A DNA stretch of 64,000 nt from Curtobacterium sp. MCLR17_007 (GCF_003234655.2 NZ_CP126271.1:2418001-2482000), one strand, 5' to 3'; shown: positions 24,008 through 33,667, counted from the stretch's first letter. Program-made: numbers and translations. The notes: generated by a model from the letters alone, not told the origin.

Positions 24008-25855
24008 TCAGGCGGGGAAGCGCCGCCGCCGCTCGGTGAGCGCCGTGTCGAGCAGCACCCGCGCCCTGGCATCGAAGGAGTGCTCCGCGGCGATCCGCGC
24101 GGCAACGGCCGCGCGCGCATCGGCGCCTGGCCATGCGTGTGCGCCGTCGAGCAGCGCCGCGAGCCGGTCCGGCGTGTCCGCCACGGCGAGTGTCGGGACC
24201 TCGAGCACGTCGGCGAGGCCCGCGACGCGGTCGGTGACGACGACCCCACCGGCCGCCAGGACGTCGAAGACCCGGTTCGAGACGAAGCCCCCCGCCGCCA
24301 TGTCCGGCCAGTGGTCGTTGAGCACGACCCGGGCGGATGCGTACGCGGTCGCGACCTCAGCACGGCCCAGGAACGGTTCGCCCAACGTCTCGGCCGGCAG
24401 GACGCCCTCCCACCCGGGTCCGTGCACGGTCAGGTCCGCACCGAGCCCGGCGGCCTCGGCGACGAGGGGTCGTGCGGCACCCCGCGTCGACCCGACGAAC
24501 ACCACCCGGTCGGCGTCCGGGCTCGACGACGACCGTGCGCCGGGGTGGAACACGGTCGGGTCGGTCGCCTGCAGGAGCAGCCCGACCGGCACGCCCGCTC
24601 TCCGCGCGGCGGCGTCCGCCCACACCGGACCGGCCGCGAACACGGCGTCGAACGAGCGCAGCTCGGTGTCGGCCACGTCGTCCGGGTGGCTGATCACCCA
24701 CAGCAGGTTGATCGACGCCGGGTTCGGTGGCACGCGGTCGAGCCCGCGGATCACGAGCGTGACGTCGTCGGCGGCGTCGTCGTCGCGCACGTGGGCGTCA
24801 CGCCGGTCGATCCGGACGTGCTGTCCGAGCCGCTCGAGTGCCGCGGCCAGCTCGGCCGCGAAGTGCACGTCGCCCCAGCCGTCCCCGTCCGGCCCGGCGG
24901 GCGCGGCGGTCTTCAGGGACCATGCGAGCGCCTCGCCGTCGCGACGAGCTCCGCCCGGCGCGACGGTGCGCGCGCCCCAGGGGGGCAGCGGTGGGCCCGC
25001 CGTGACCACACCGTCACCGTCGACCGGACGGTCACGCCACGCCGAGGAGGCGTCGACGGTCGCGGCGTCGATCGTGCGCCCGGCCTCGGCCGACCGGCCG
25101 ACGGTCCAGACGACGCGCACCGGTCCGTCGATCCGGTCGGCGGCGGCGCGGGTCCAGGCGGTCAGCGTCATGCGCTCGTCCGGGAGGCCCGGTGCCGGCA
25201 CCAGCGCGGCCCGCGGCATCGCGATCACCGGCTGGTCCGCCGCGAAGACCTCGTCGGTCGGGATCGTGTCCGCGAACGCGGCACGCTCGGCGAGCGGCCG
25301 GTCGACCGGCGGTCCGTCGCGACTGCCGTCGTCGGTCCAGGGCAGGGCACCGGGACGCAGCAGGAGCGCACCGTTCCGCTGTGCGCCGTCCGCCATCCGC
25401 ACGCGGGCCTGCACCACGCCGGCCACGCCCGCCTCGGCGAGCACCTGGAGGTCCTGGTCGGTCACGCCGACGGTCGAGTCGACGACCACGAGCACGCGTC
25501 CGACGCCGGCGGCCACCCCGGCGTTGATCGCCGACGCGATGCCGTCCACGGGGTCCGGGCGGACCCACGGCATCCCGCGCTGCTGCTCCCCCACCGGTGA
25601 CGCGTCCGCGACGTAGGCGACCGCGCGGACGTCGGCGTCGCTGCCGAAGGCCTGCCGCGCCGACGCGACCGCGAGCGGCACCGTCTCGTGCCGGTCCGAT
25701 CGGCTGACGACCACGACCGTCACACGACGGTGCGGCTGCGGCAGGTCCCCGTCCCAGCCGGCCACCGGAACGGGCGACGCCGCCGTCGCCGACGCGGGAC
25801 GGGCCTCCTGGTCGGAGCCCGTCGCGTCGTGACGGCGGCGTCGGAACAGGGCCAC
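24008..25855 (-). CDS. Two-domain glycosyltransferase, degenerate GT2-like N-terminus and CgeB-like C-terminus
   Basis: 615 residues. Residues about 40-230 resemble a GT2 fold (RVTVVVVSRSDRHETVPLAV, VLVVVDSTVGV) but lack a clear DxD, so this half may not be catalytic. From about residue 320 the protein follows the glycosyltransferase at 14212: GDVHFAAELAAALERLGQHV, then LRSFDAVFAAGPVWADAAARR, VVFVGSTRGAARPLV and GGFVSNRVFDVLAAGGVVVTD, the donor-site region of CgeB-like/group 1 transferases. The GTG start lies seven bases after the rmlA stop, so it is the third gene of rmlC-rmlA-GT and is a good candidate rhamnosyltransferase; this is context-based inference. Confidence 0.7.
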   Translation of the reverse strand: MALFRRRRHDATGSDQEARPASATAASPVPVAGWDGDLPQPHRRVTVVVVSRSDRHETVPLAVASARQAFGSDADVRAVAYVADASPVGEQQRGMPWVRPDPVDGIASAINAGVAAGVGRVLVVVDSTVGVTDQDLQVLAEAGVAGVVQARVRMADGAQRNGALLLRPGALPWTDDGSRDGPPVDRPLAERAAFADTIPTDEVFAADQPVIAMPRAALVPAPGLPDERMTLTAWTRAAADRIDGPVRVVWTVGRSAEAGRTIDAATVDASSAWRDRPVDGDGVVTAGPPLPPWGARTVAPGGARRDGEALAWSLKTAAPAGPDGDGWGDVHFAAELAAALERLGQHVRIDRRDAHVRDDDAADDVTLVIRGLDRVPPNPASINLLWVISHPDDVADTELRSFDAVFAAGPVWADAAARRAGVPVGLLLQATDPTVFHPGARSSSSPDADRVVFVGSTRGAARPLVAEAAGLGADLTVHGPGWEGVLPAETLGEPFLGRAEVATAYASARVVLNDHWPDMAAGGFVSNRVFDVLAAGGVVVTDRVAGLADVLEVPTLAVADTPDRLAALLDGAHAWPGADARAAVAARIAAEHSFDARARVLLDTALTERRRRFPA

Positions 25856-25862
25856 CTGCGGG

Positions 25863-26726
25863 TCAGCTCGCGAGCAGCTGCTGCAGGTAGACGCCGTAGC
25901 CGCTCTTCGCGAGCGGAGCGGCCAGCGCCGCGAGGGCGTCGTCGTCGATCCAGCCGTTGCGCCAGGCGATCTCCTCGATGCACCCGATCTTGTGCCCCTG
26001 GCGGTCCTCGATGACCTTGACGTACTCGGACGCCTGCATCATCGACTCGAAGGTGCCGGTGTCGAGCCAGGCGGTGCCGCGGTCGAGGACCTCGACGCCG
26101 AGGGTGCCCGCTTCGAGGTAGCGCTCGTTGACCGTCGAGATCTCGAGTTCGCCGCGGGCACTGGGCTCGATGGTCTTCGCGATCGCGACCACGTCGTTGT
26201 CGTAGAAGTACAGGCCGGGGACCGCGTAGTTCGACTTGGGACGGGCGGGCTTCTCCTCGATGGAGACCGCCGTGAAGTCGTCGTCGAACTCGACCACGCC
26301 GTAGGCCTTCGGATCGGCCACGTGGTACGCGAAGATCGTGGCGCCCTGCACCTCGGTGTTCTTCGTCAGGCTCGTGCCGAGGCCGGTGCCGTGGAAGATG
26401 TTGTCGCCGAGCACCAGCGCGACGCTGTCGTCGCCGATGAAGTCCTCGCCGATGACGAAGGCCTGGGCGAGTCCGTCGGGGCTCGGCTGCACGGCGTACT
26501 GGATGTCCATGCCGAGGGCCGACCCGTCGCCGAGCAGCGCCCGGAACTGGTCGTTGTACTCGGGCGTGGTGATGACCAGGACCTCGTTGATGCCGGCCAT
26601 CATCAGCGTCGACAGCGGGTAGTAGACCATCGGCTTGTCGTAGATCGGCATGAGCTGCTTGCTGATGCCCTTGGTGATCGGCCACAGGCGTGTGCCGGAA
26701 CCGCCGGCGAGGATGATGCCCTTCAT
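25863..26726 (-). CDS. rmlA: Glucose-1-phosphate thymidylyltransferase
   Basis: 287 residues, the normal RmlA length. The nucleotide-binding loop is [20 protein letters not shown] (8-27), followed by [18 protein letters not shown]; further in are [11 protein letters not shown] and [10 protein letters not shown], and [15 protein letters not shown] near the C-terminus. It makes dTDP-glucose from glucose-1-phosphate and dTTP, the first step of dTDP-L-rhamnose synthesis. ATG with AAAGGAGA upstream, ten bases after the rmlC stop. The pathway is completed by rmlB and rmlD on the other strand about 6 kb to the right. Confidence 0.97.
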   Translation of the reverse strand: MKGIILAGGSGTRLWPITKGISKQLMPIYDKPMVYYPLSTLMMAGINEVLVITTPEYNDQFRALLGDGSALGMDIQYAVQPSPDGLAQAFVIGEDFIGDDSVALVLGDNIFHGTGLGTSLTKNTEVQGATIFAYHVADPKAYGVVEFDDDFTAVSIEEKPARPKSNYAVPGLYFYDNDVVAIAKTIEPSARGELEISTVNERYLEAGTLGVEVLDRGTAWLDTGTFESMMQASEYVKVIEDRQGHKIGCIEEIAWRNGWIDDDALAALAAPLAKSGYGVYLQQLLAS

Positions 26727-26736
26727 CGGGTCTCCT

Positions 26737-27345
26737 TTACTTGTTCGTCCGGAGGGACTCGGTGTAGGCGATGCACTCGTCGTACGTCGGCAGGAGGCCC
26801 TGCTCGGCAGCCTGTTCCAGGGTCGGCGCGCTGGTGTCCTTCTCGGACAGGACGGGCTCGCCGATGCCGTCGGGCAGCTGCAGACCGACGGTGGGGTCGA
26901 GGATGCTGATCCCCTTCTCGCGCTGGGGGTCGTAGTGGGCGCTGACCAGGTAGTTCACGGTGCTCTGGTCCTCGAGCGCGACGATGGCGTGCCCGAGGCC
27001 CTCGGACAGGTACACGGCGCGGCGGTCGACGTCGTCGATGCGCACCGAGTCCCACTGGCCGAAGGTCGGCGAGCCGACACGGATGTCGACGATGTAGTCG
27101 ATGAACGCACCCCGCACGGCGGTGACGTACTTCGCCTGACTCGGGGCGACCAGCGCGTAGTGGATCCCGCGCGCGACACCGCGCGCGGAGACCGACATGT
27201 TCACCTGCCGGAGGTCGAGGGGGTGGCCCACCGTCGTCTCGAGCACGTCGGCACGGTAGGCCTCGAGGAAGGCTCCTCGTGCGTCGCCGTGCTGGACGGG
27301 GGTGAACTCCCACGCGCCTTGGATCTTCAGTTCGCGGATCTGCAC
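26737..27345 (-). CDS. rmlC: dTDP-4-dehydrorhamnose 3,5-epimerase
   Basis: 202 residues. Cupin-fold epimerase with [15 protein letters not shown] (19-33), [20 protein letters not shown] (the His of GIHY is the catalytic base), [20 protein letters not shown] and [20 protein letters not shown]. It converts dTDP-4-keto-6-deoxyglucose to the L-lyxo isomer. The GTG start is preceded by TAGGAT and exactly six bases, so it is probably translated from a leaderless message. First gene of rmlC-rmlA-GT. The lack of a fused reductase domain fits the separate rmlD at 33664. Confidence 0.95.
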   Translation of the reverse strand: MQIRELKIQGAWEFTPVQHGDARGAFLEAYRADVLETTVGHPLDLRQVNMSVSARGVARGIHYALVAPSQAKYVTAVRGAFIDYIVDIRVGSPTFGQWDSVRIDDVDRRAVYLSEGLGHAIVALEDQSTVNYLVSAHYDPQREKGISILDPTVGLQLPDGIGEPVLSEKDTSAPTLEQAAEQGLLPTYDECIAYTESLRTNK

Positions 27346-27351
27346 CCGGCG

Positions 27352-27357
27352 ATCCTA
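27352..27357 (-). promoter_or_regulatory. Leaderless -10 box for rmlC
   Basis: TAGGAT on the minus strand, six bases (CGCCGG), then GTG at 27345. Confidence 0.6.
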
Positions 27358-27374
27358 GCAACGCGCACCGCCGC

Positions 27375-27380
27375 TACGAT
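27375..27380 (+). promoter_or_regulatory. -10-like box for the gene at 27416
   Basis: TACGAT, about 35 bases before the GTG, divergent from the rmlC promoter. Confidence 0.4.
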
Positions 27381-27415
27381 GGCGTGGTTTGTGTACTGAA
27401 CCGGGGGAACCACCT

Positions 27416-28864
27416 GTGACATCGCTGCTCGCCCATCTCCGTCGTCACGCAGCCGCCTGGGTCTTCGCGGCCATCGCCGGTGCCGCCGTCTCGGTGTTCT
27501 GCGCGGTCGTCCCGGTCGGGTGGGGGCTCGACGAGCAGTCGCACGTCGCACGGGCCTACCAGGTGAGCCGCGGGATCCCGCTCCCGTACCAGCGCGACGA
27601 CGGCAAGACGCTCGGCGCGGCGGTGCCCGAGAAGATCATGGCGCTCGAAGCAGCGGGGTTCAGTGCGTCCAACGGCGTCGACCGGAGCGCACCGTCCTGG
27701 GAACGGGCGGACTTCTCGAACCGCGGCGAAGTGCACCGGCTGAACGCCGCCGTGGTCGAACGCGGTGACCCCACCGTCGACTACGACGTCTCGAACGCGT
27801 CGGCATCGAGCTTCGTGCCGTACCTGCCGGCTGCCGTCGGGATGCGCATCGGTTCGGTGCTCGGCGCCGACGTCGGCACCACGATGATGCTCGCGAAGCT
27901 GTTCAACGGGCTGGTCTTCGTCGCGCTCGGGGCGATCGCCGTCGCGGTCCTGGCGCCGTTCCGGGCACGGTGGCTGTTCTTCGCCGTCGGGCTCCTGCCA
28001 GAGACCGTCTTCCAGGCCGCGTACGTCACCGCCGACTCGTACACGGACGGCATCGCACTCCTGTTCGCCGCCGCGGTCACCCGACTCGCGCTCGATCGCA
28101 GACCGGCCGGGGCGCTGATGCTCGCCGGCACCGTGGCGGCGGGGCTCGGCATGGCCGCGGCGAAACCCACCTACGTGGTGCTGGTGCTGGCGCTGCTCGC
28201 GATACCGGGTGCCCGGATGCTGCCGGCACGGATCGCCGAGCGGGTCGGACGTCCGGCGCTCGTGGGCAAGGCCGTCGCGGCCGGCATGGTCGTCCTGGTC
28301 GGAGCCGTCGCGCTCGTCGTGCTGAAGATGACCGGCAACTCGACGACCGCGATCGCCGCGACCTACGACCGCGGCGCCGACAGCGGTGCGCAGATCGAGT
28401 ACCTGCTGCACCACCCGCTGCAGGTCCCGGTGGTGCTCTGGCGCACGATCGAGGTCTTCGGGCTGTCCTGGACGGAGAGCCTGACGGGCAACTTCGGGTA
28501 CAACACCGTCCACCAGGTGGAGCCGTTCGTCACGATGTGCATCGTCACGGTCGTGCTCGCCGCGTTCCACGCCGAGCGGCTCCGACGGATCGTCGGGCTG
28601 ACGTTCCTGCTCGGCAGCGTCGTCGCGGGCTTCGCGGTGATCGGCGCGCTCTACCTGACCTTCAACGCGGTCGGCGACCCGATGGCGGTCGGCGTGCAGG
28701 GCCGGTACTTCATCCCGCTGCTCGCACCGTTCGTCCTCGGGCTCGCCTCACTGGTGCCGGCGCGCCTGGCGCTGCGGGAGCGTCACGCCGCCGTGCTGTT
28801 CCCGGCACTGTCCGTCGTCGCGCTGCTCGCGAGCGGCGTGCTCTGGCTGTCGTTCCTGTACTGA
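27416..28864 (+). CDS. DUF2142-type polytopic membrane protein
   Basis: 482 residues from the GTG at 27416, which has GGGGGA eight bases upstream. One membrane segment, then the outer loop VGWGLDEQSHVARAYQVSRG with the DEQSHV motif, then about ten more segments; LVFVALGAIAVAVLAPFRARW and LPETVFQAAYVTADSYTDGI are typical of DUF2142 proteins. DUF2142 members resemble GT-C enzymes and occur in actinobacterial wall-glycan and rhamnan loci; the DE pair after TM1 would be the catalytic acid or metal site. Related proteins lie at 45045 and, more distantly, 50131. Donor probably a polyprenyl-phosphate sugar, not proven. Confidence 0.75.
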   Translation: MTSLLAHLRRHAAAWVFAAIAGAAVSVFCAVVPVGWGLDEQSHVARAYQVSRGIPLPYQRDDGKTLGAAVPEKIMALEAAGFSASNGVDRSAPSWERADFSNRGEVHRLNAAVVERGDPTVDYDVSNASASSFVPYLPAAVGMRIGSVLGADVGTTMMLAKLFNGLVFVALGAIAVAVLAPFRARWLFFAVGLLPETVFQAAYVTADSYTDGIALLFAAAVTRLALDRRPAGALMLAGTVAAGLGMAAAKPTYVVLVLALLAIPGARMLPARIAERVGRPALVGKAVAAGMVVLVGAVALVVLKMTGNSTTAIAATYDRGADSGAQIEYLLHHPLQVPVVLWRTIEVFGLSWTESLTGNFGYNTVHQVEPFVTMCIVTVVLAAFHAERLRRIVGLTFLLGSVVAGFAVIGALYLTFNAVGDPMAVGVQGRYFIPLLAPFVLGLASLVPARLALRERHAAVLFPALSVVALLASGVLWLSFLY

Positions 28865-28907
28865 CCGCCGCTGTCCCGGTCCTGGTCGGTCGCGGTCTCG
28901 ATCCGGC

Positions 28908-30041
28908 TCACACCCGCAAGGTGCGCTCCCAGACGTCGTCGGTGCCGATGAGCCGGTGCGCACGGACGTACTCGTCGGCCTGCCGTCGCGAGCCGGTCTG
29001 CACCGCGGCGACCACGGCCTCCCGCCAGGCAGCCGTGGTGTTCGGGACGACCGTCGCCAGCTCGGCGTGGCGACGGTACGGGCCGACGTCGGACAGCACG
29101 ACCGGCAGGCCGAGGAGCGTGTACTCGACGAACTTCAGGTCGCTCTTGGCGTGGTTGAACGGTTCGTCGACGAGCGGAGCGACGGCGGCGTCCCAGCGCG
29201 CGGCGTGCCCGCGGAGCCAGCGGACGAAGGCGGGGTAGTGCCCGGCGCTGTCCGGGACGGGGAGGTCGTCGTACCAGTCCTCGACGTCCTCGCTGACCCC
29301 GACGACCTCGAGGCGGACCGGGCGGCCGTCCGGCGCGACCAGCCCGTCGAAGACCGGGCGCAGCAGGGCGAGGTCGGCGCCGTGGGTGCGGGACCCGGCG
29401 TAGAGGACGCGGTGCGGCGCGCCCTCGGTGCGGGCGTCTGCCGGTGTGTCTGCCGGTGTGTCTGCCGGTGCATCGGTGCTCGCGGGTGCGTCCGTCGCGA
29501 TCGGCGAGGTCCACAGTCGCGGGTCGACCTGGTTCTCGACGACGACGGGAGTGCCGCCGACACGCCGGACCGCCTCGGCGAGTGCGGGCGTGCTGACGAT
29601 CGTGGTGTCGGCGGCGCGCACCACCGCGGTGACCGACGCCAGGCGGCCGGGGTCGTACTCGGCGCGGCTCAGGCGGTCCCGCGCCTCGTCGGTGAAGAAG
29701 TCGTCGTCGACCTCGGCGACCAGACGCGTCCCCGTCGTCCGGAGCCGGTCCAGGAAGGCATCGAGGACGGCAGCCGGCAGGGCGTCCCGCTGCACGAGCA
29801 CGACGTCGTACCGCGTGGAGTCCGCGCCGGCCGCGTAGGCCGCCGGGTCGACCTGGACGACGTCGGCCCGGCCGGACGCGGCAGTCATCTCGACGCGCTG
29901 CACCACCCGGACGTGCGCGGAGGGCGCGTGCAGACCGCCGGCGCCGTGCACGACGTAGCCCAGCACCGGACGTCGACCGGCAGGACGCCGGAACCGGTCG
30001 GTGAGCCGTCGGAGGAAGCGGGGACGGTCGACGGAGGCCAT
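28908..30041 (-). CDS. Glycosyltransferase, GT-B-like (group 1)
   Basis: 377 residues. The N-terminal half contains APSAHVRVVQRVEM and DVVLVQRDALPAAVLDAFL followed by LVAEVDDDFF, a pattern of uncharacterised actinobacterial GT4-like proteins. The C-terminal half has HRVLYAGSRTHGADLALLRP and HAKSDLKFVEYTLLGLPVVLSD, where the K-x-E motif matches the donor-binding region. Between them lies a low-complexity insert (ADTPADTPAD) encoded by 12-bp repeats, probably a flexible linker. ATG with a CATGAT box six bases upstream, suggesting a leaderless start. It stands alone, convergent with the DUF2142 gene. Confidence 0.7.
   Translation of the reverse strand: MASVDRPRFLRRLTDRFRRPAGRRPVLGYVVHGAGGLHAPSAHVRVVQRVEMTAASGRADVVQVDPAAYAAGADSTRYDVVLVQRDALPAAVLDAFLDRLRTTGTRLVAEVDDDFFTDEARDRLSRAEYDPGRLASVTAVVRAADTTIVSTPALAEAVRRVGGTPVVVENQVDPRLWTSPIATDAPASTDAPADTPADTPADARTEGAPHRVLYAGSRTHGADLALLRPVFDGLVAPDGRPVRLEVVGVSEDVEDWYDDLPVPDSAGHYPAFVRWLRGHAARWDAAVAPLVDEPFNHAKSDLKFVEYTLLGLPVVLSDVGPYRRHAELATVVPNTTAAWREAVVAAVQTGSRRQADEYVRAHRLIGTDDVWERTLRV
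29437..29472. repeat. Three 12-bp tandem units in a linker
   Basis: TCTGCCGGTGTG-type units at 29437, 29449 and 29461 encode TPAD on the minus strand. Copy-number change would preserve the frame. Confidence 0.7.
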
Positions 30042-30047
30042 CCCGCC

Positions 30048-30053
30048 ATCATG
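30048..30053 (-). promoter_or_regulatory. Leaderless -10-like box for ATG 30041
   Basis: CATGAT, six bases (GGCGGG), ATG on the minus strand. Confidence 0.45.
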
Positions 30054-30070
30054 ACAGTGGCTCGCGCCCG

Positions 30071-30076
30071 TAGGAT
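30071..30076 (+). promoter_or_regulatory. -10 box for the gene at 30122
   Basis: TAGGAT about 45 bases before GTG 30122. The TTG seven bases after it is out of frame with that gene, so a short leader with GAGGA is expected. Confidence 0.45.
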
Positions 30077-30121
30077 GGTCGGGTTGCCCGCCACGCCGAC
30101 CTCCGAGGACCCGTCACCCAC

Positions 30122-31063
30122 GTGAAGCTGTTCGTGCAGATCCCCTGTCTCAACGAGGAGCACACGCTCCCCGCCGTCCTCGAGACGATCCCGACCTCGA
30201 TCCCGGGCATCGACGAGATCGAGGTGCTCGTCATCGACGACGGGTCGACGGACCGCACCGTCGAGGTCGCGAAGGCCCACGGTGTCCGGCACTTCGTCCG
30301 GCACACCACGAACATGGGGCTCGCACGGTCGTTCCGGGACGGGGTCGACTACGCGCTGCTGCACGGCGCGGACATCGTCGTCAACACCGACGGCGACAAC
30401 CAGTACCCCCAGGCGCACATCACCGAACTCGTGCAGCCGATCATCGCCGGCACCGCCGAGATCGTGATCGGCGACCGGCAGACCCGCACGATCGAGCACT
30501 TCTCCGGCTTCAAGAAGGTCATGCAGCGCTTCGGGTCCTGGGTGGCCAGCCGTGCGGCCGGTCTCGACCTTCCCGACGCCGCCAGCGGGTTCCGCGCCTA
30601 CTCGAAGTACTCGCTGATCCGGTTGAACATCGTGACCCGCTTCAGCTACTGCATGGAGACCATCGTGCAGGCGGGCTACAAGCGCCTGGCGATCGCGAGC
30701 ATCCCGATCACCACGAACGCGAAGACCCGCGAGTCCCGGCTCTTCAAGAACATCTGGCAGCACATGTTCCAGTCGGGCTCCGCCATCGCCCGCGTCTACC
30801 TGATGTACCGCCCGATGGCGCTGTTCCTCTGGGTCGCCCTGGTGCTCGGTGGTCTCGGCGCCTGGCCGCTCGTCCGGTACCTGGTGCTCCTGGCCATGCA
30901 CTCCGGCGGCAACCACCTGCAGTCGATCATCCTGGGGGTGGTGCTGCTCATCACGGCGGTGCTCGCGATCGTGATCGGCGTCGTCGCGGACCTGACCCGC
31001 CTGAACCGCACGCTCGCCGAGGAACAGCTCGACCTGCAGAAGCTCGCACGGTACGGGGACTGA
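30122..31063 (+). CDS. Membrane-anchored GT2 polyprenyl-phosphate glycosyltransferase
   Basis: 313 residues. GT2 domain: FVQIPCLNEEHTLPAVLE (4-21), VIDDGSTDRTVEV, VNTDGDNQYP (DxD), IGDRQTRTIEHFSG and LPDAASGFRAYSKYS, then two membrane segments (about 235-260 and 265-290) and a short cytosolic tail. The layout matches GtrB/DPM-type enzymes that load undecaprenyl phosphate. It is the second such enzyme beside the pair at 4939-6713. It is followed after one base by a GT39-like gene, so donor synthase and user are probably co-expressed. Confidence 0.8.
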   Translation: MKLFVQIPCLNEEHTLPAVLETIPTSIPGIDEIEVLVIDDGSTDRTVEVAKAHGVRHFVRHTTNMGLARSFRDGVDYALLHGADIVVNTDGDNQYPQAHITELVQPIIAGTAEIVIGDRQTRTIEHFSGFKKVMQRFGSWVASRAAGLDLPDAASGFRAYSKYSLIRLNIVTRFSYCMETIVQAGYKRLAIASIPITTNAKTRESRLFKNIWQHMFQSGSAIARVYLMYRPMALFLWVALVLGGLGAWPLVRYLVLLAMHSGGNHLQSIILGVVLLITAVLAIVIGVVADLTRLNRTLAEEQLDLQKLARYGD

Positions 31064-31064
31064 G

Positions 31065-32594
31065 GTGACGACGGACAGCCGTCCCACCCGATCGACCCTG
31101 CTCTGGGCGGCCGCCGTGGCCGTGCTCGGCGTCGTGGTCGGCGCGGCGGGGTCGTGGATCCCGGCCGCGTGGGCCGACGAAGCGGCCACGATGAGCGGCG
31201 TCCGGCGGTCGATCCCGGAACTCTGGCACATGGCGCACAACGTCGACGGGGTTCACTCTTTCTACTACCTGCTGCTGCACCTGTGGTTCGAGGTCGTGCC
31301 GTACAGCCCGTTCTGGCTACGGCTGCCGAGCGCACTCGCCACCGGGCTCGCCGCCGGGCTGGTCGTGCTCCTGGTCCACCGGCTCGCCGGGATCCGCCCG
31401 GCCGTCGCCGCGGGCATCGTGTACTGCATCCTGCCGCGCGTGACCTTCTCGGCGATCGAGGGGCGCTCGAACGCCCTCACCGCCGCCGCCGCGGTCGGGC
31501 TCACCCTGCTGCTCGTCGTCGCGGTGGCCGCCACGGTGGAGCGACGTCGCAGCGTCTGGCTGTGGTGGGTGCTCTACGCGGTCGTGGCGATCGCGGGCAG
31601 CGTGCTCTTCGTCTACGTCGCGCTCATCCTCGTGGCCCACGCCGTCACCCTCGCGCTCTGGCAGCTGCGCCGCCTCGCGCGTCGCCGGTCACCGTCCATG
31701 GTGCGGCCGGCGGTGTTCTGGCTCGGCGCCGCGGTGGTCACCGGTGCCGCCCTGCTGCCGTTCGTCCGGACCGTCTCCGGCCAGACCGCGCAGCTGTACT
31801 GGATGGGTCCGCTGACCATCGGCCCGGCCCTGACCAAGCGGGTCTTCGTCGACCAGTGGTTCCTCGGCTTCGGGGCGTGGGCTCCGGTGCCGTTCGTGCT
31901 CATGGCGGTCGGAGCCGTGGCGACCCTCGCGGTGCCCCGGCTCCGGACACGCATCCCCGCGCTCGAGGTCGCCGTGCCGGTCGTCGTCATCCCCACCGTC
32001 GTGGTCGTGGCCGTGTCGATCCTGATCCGGCCGTTCTACGACCCGCGCTACTTCACCTTCTGCACCCCGTTCGTCGCGGTGCTGCTCGGGCTGGCGCTGA
32101 CGTGCCTGCCGTGGCGCACCGCGACCGCAGCGGCGCTCGTCGTGGCCGCGGGCCTGGTGGCCCCGATCTACCTGGCGCAGCGCACCCCGACCTCCAAGGA
32201 CGACTCCACCTGGAACGTCGCGGCGGCGCTCATCACCACCGAGCGCGCGAAGGAGCCGGCCGGCACCGTCGACGCGGTCTACTACGGGCCACTGCCGAGC
32301 CACACCAACCGCACGACCGAGTTCGTCGCGTCGTCCTACCCGCAGGCGTTCGCGGGCATGCGGGACCTGACCGAGCGGCGCAGTGCCGTCTCGATCGGTC
32401 AGCTCTGGGCCGACCGGACCACGACCGCCGACCCCCTGCCGAGCACCGAGGGCGTCGACCGGGTCTGGTTCGTCGGCGAGGCGACGCCGGACCAGCCCCG
32501 CATCCCGGAGGAGCAGCTCGCCGCGCAGGGGTGGCACGTCGAGCGGCAGTGGGCCGAGAGCGCGTTCACGATCATCGTCTTCGCGCGCGACTGA
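31065..32594 (+). CDS. GT39/PMT-like polytopic membrane protein
   Basis: 509 residues with about eleven membrane segments and a C-terminal soluble domain of about 130 residues. The first outer loop reads IPAAWADEAATMSGVRRSIP, where the DE pair matches the catalytic position of PMT/ArnT-type GT-C transferases; then VHSFYYLLLHLWFEVV and SPFWLRLPSALATGL, both strong family motifs, and RPFYDPRYFTFCTPFVAVLL later. It starts one base after the GT2 stop. It would transfer a sugar from a lipid-phosphate donor made by that GT2 to a surface glycan or protein. The rmlB promoter overlaps its 3' end. Confidence 0.75.
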   Translation: MTTDSRPTRSTLLWAAAVAVLGVVVGAAGSWIPAAWADEAATMSGVRRSIPELWHMAHNVDGVHSFYYLLLHLWFEVVPYSPFWLRLPSALATGLAAGLVVLLVHRLAGIRPAVAAGIVYCILPRVTFSAIEGRSNALTAAAAVGLTLLLVVAVAATVERRRSVWLWWVLYAVVAIAGSVLFVYVALILVAHAVTLALWQLRRLARRRSPSMVRPAVFWLGAAVVTGAALLPFVRTVSGQTAQLYWMGPLTIGPALTKRVFVDQWFLGFGAWAPVPFVLMAVGAVATLAVPRLRTRIPALEVAVPVVVIPTVVVVAVSILIRPFYDPRYFTFCTPFVAVLLGLALTCLPWRTATAAALVVAAGLVAPIYLAQRTPTSKDDSTWNVAAALITTERAKEPAGTVDAVYYGPLPSHTNRTTEFVASSYPQAFAGMRDLTERRSAVSIGQLWADRTTTADPLPSTEGVDRVWFVGEATPDQPRIPEEQLAAQGWHVERQWAESAFTIIVFARD

Positions 32595-32619
32595 CGGCCC
32601 TGGACGACGCCGCTAGACT
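32591..32619 (+). promoter_or_regulatory. Promoter for rmlB-rmlD
   Basis: CTGACG (32591-32596), 17-base spacer, TAGACT (32614-32619). The leader to the GTG at 32681 is about 55 bases. Confidence 0.5.
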
Positions 32620-32680
32620 GCCGGGCGACCGTCGTCGGCACATCGAGCCGACCTCCATCGGCCACGAAAAGGAAACCAGC

Positions 32681-33667
32681 GTGAAGATCCTCGTCACCGG
32701 AGGAGCCGGCTTCATCGGCTCGAACTTCGTCCGCAGAACCCTCGAGGACGCCTACCCCGGCCTCGAAGGTGCCGAGGTCGTCGTCTACGACGCCCTGACG
32801 TACTCGGGCAACCTCGAGAACCTCGCCCCGGTCGCGGACTCACCGCGGTACTCGTTCGTGCAGGGCGACATCCGCGATGCCGCGAAGCTCGACGAGGTCG
32901 TCCCGACGGTCGACGCGATCGTGCACTTCGCGGCCGAGTCGCACGTCGACCGGTCCGTCCGCGACTCCGGCATCTTCGTGGAGACCAACGTCGTCGGCAC
33001 CCAGCGCCTGCTCGACGCGGCCCTGCGCCACGGCACCGAGCGCTTCGTGCACGTCTCCACCGACGAGGTCTACGGATCGATCAGCGAAGGCTCGTGGGCC
33101 GAGGACCGCCCGCTCGAGCCGAACTCGCCGTACTCGGCGTCGAAGGCCGGCAGCGACCTGCTCGCCCGCAGCTACCACCGCACGCACGGCATGAACCTCT
33201 CGATCACGCGCTGCTCGAACAACTACGGGCCGTACCACTTCCCCGAGAAGGTCATCCCGCTGTTCGTCACGAACCTCATCGACGACGTGCACGTCCCGCT
33301 CTACGGCGAGGGCAACAACATCCGCGACTGGCTGCACGTCGACGACCACACCCGCGGCATCGCGATGGTGCTCGTCGGGGGCCGTGCGGGCGAGATCTAC
33401 AACATCGGCGGCGGGACCGAGCTCACGAACAAGGAGCTCACCGAGATGCTGCTCGAGGCAACCGGCAAGGACTGGTCCTACGTCGACCGCGTCGCCGACC
33501 GCCTCGGCCACGACCTCCGCTACTCGGTGGACATCTCGAAGATCCAGGCCGAGCTCGGCTACGAGCCGCAGGTCCCGTTCGCGCAGGGCCTCGCCGACGT
33601 CGTGCAGTGGTACCGCGACAACCGCGCCTGGTGGGAGCCGCTCAAGGAGCGCGCGGCGCTCGCATGA
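32681..33667 (+). CDS. rmlB: dTDP-glucose 4,6-dehydratase
   Basis: 328 residues from the GTG at 32681 with AAAAGGA seven bases upstream. SDR fold: NAD loop GGAGFIGSN (7-15), YDALTYSGNLENL, the catalytic STDEVYG triad residues, YSASKAGSD (YxxxK) and RCSNNYGPYHFPEKVIPLFV, all diagnostic of RmlB. It forms dTDP-4-keto-6-deoxyglucose. Coupled to rmlD by ATGA. Highly conserved throughout, with no anomalies. Confidence 0.97.
   Translation: MKILVTGGAGFIGSNFVRRTLEDAYPGLEGAEVVVYDALTYSGNLENLAPVADSPRYSFVQGDIRDAAKLDEVVPTVDAIVHFAAESHVDRSVRDSGIFVETNVVGTQRLLDAALRHGTERFVHVSTDEVYGSISEGSWAEDRPLEPNSPYSASKAGSDLLARSYHRTHGMNLSITRCSNNYGPYHFPEKVIPLFVTNLIDDVHVPLYGEGNNIRDWLHVDDHTRGIAMVLVGGRAGEIYNIGGGTELTNKELTEMLLEATGKDWSYVDRVADRLGHDLRYSVDISKIQAELGYEPQVPFAQGLADVVQWYRDNRAWWEPLKERAALA

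Noticed and set aside
31154..32680. RmlB extended far upstream in the same open frame
   Set aside because: The conserved MKILVTGGAGFIG start lies at 32681 with AAAAGGA upstream; the extension is antisense-like Arg/Pro-rich sequence over the GT39-like gene.
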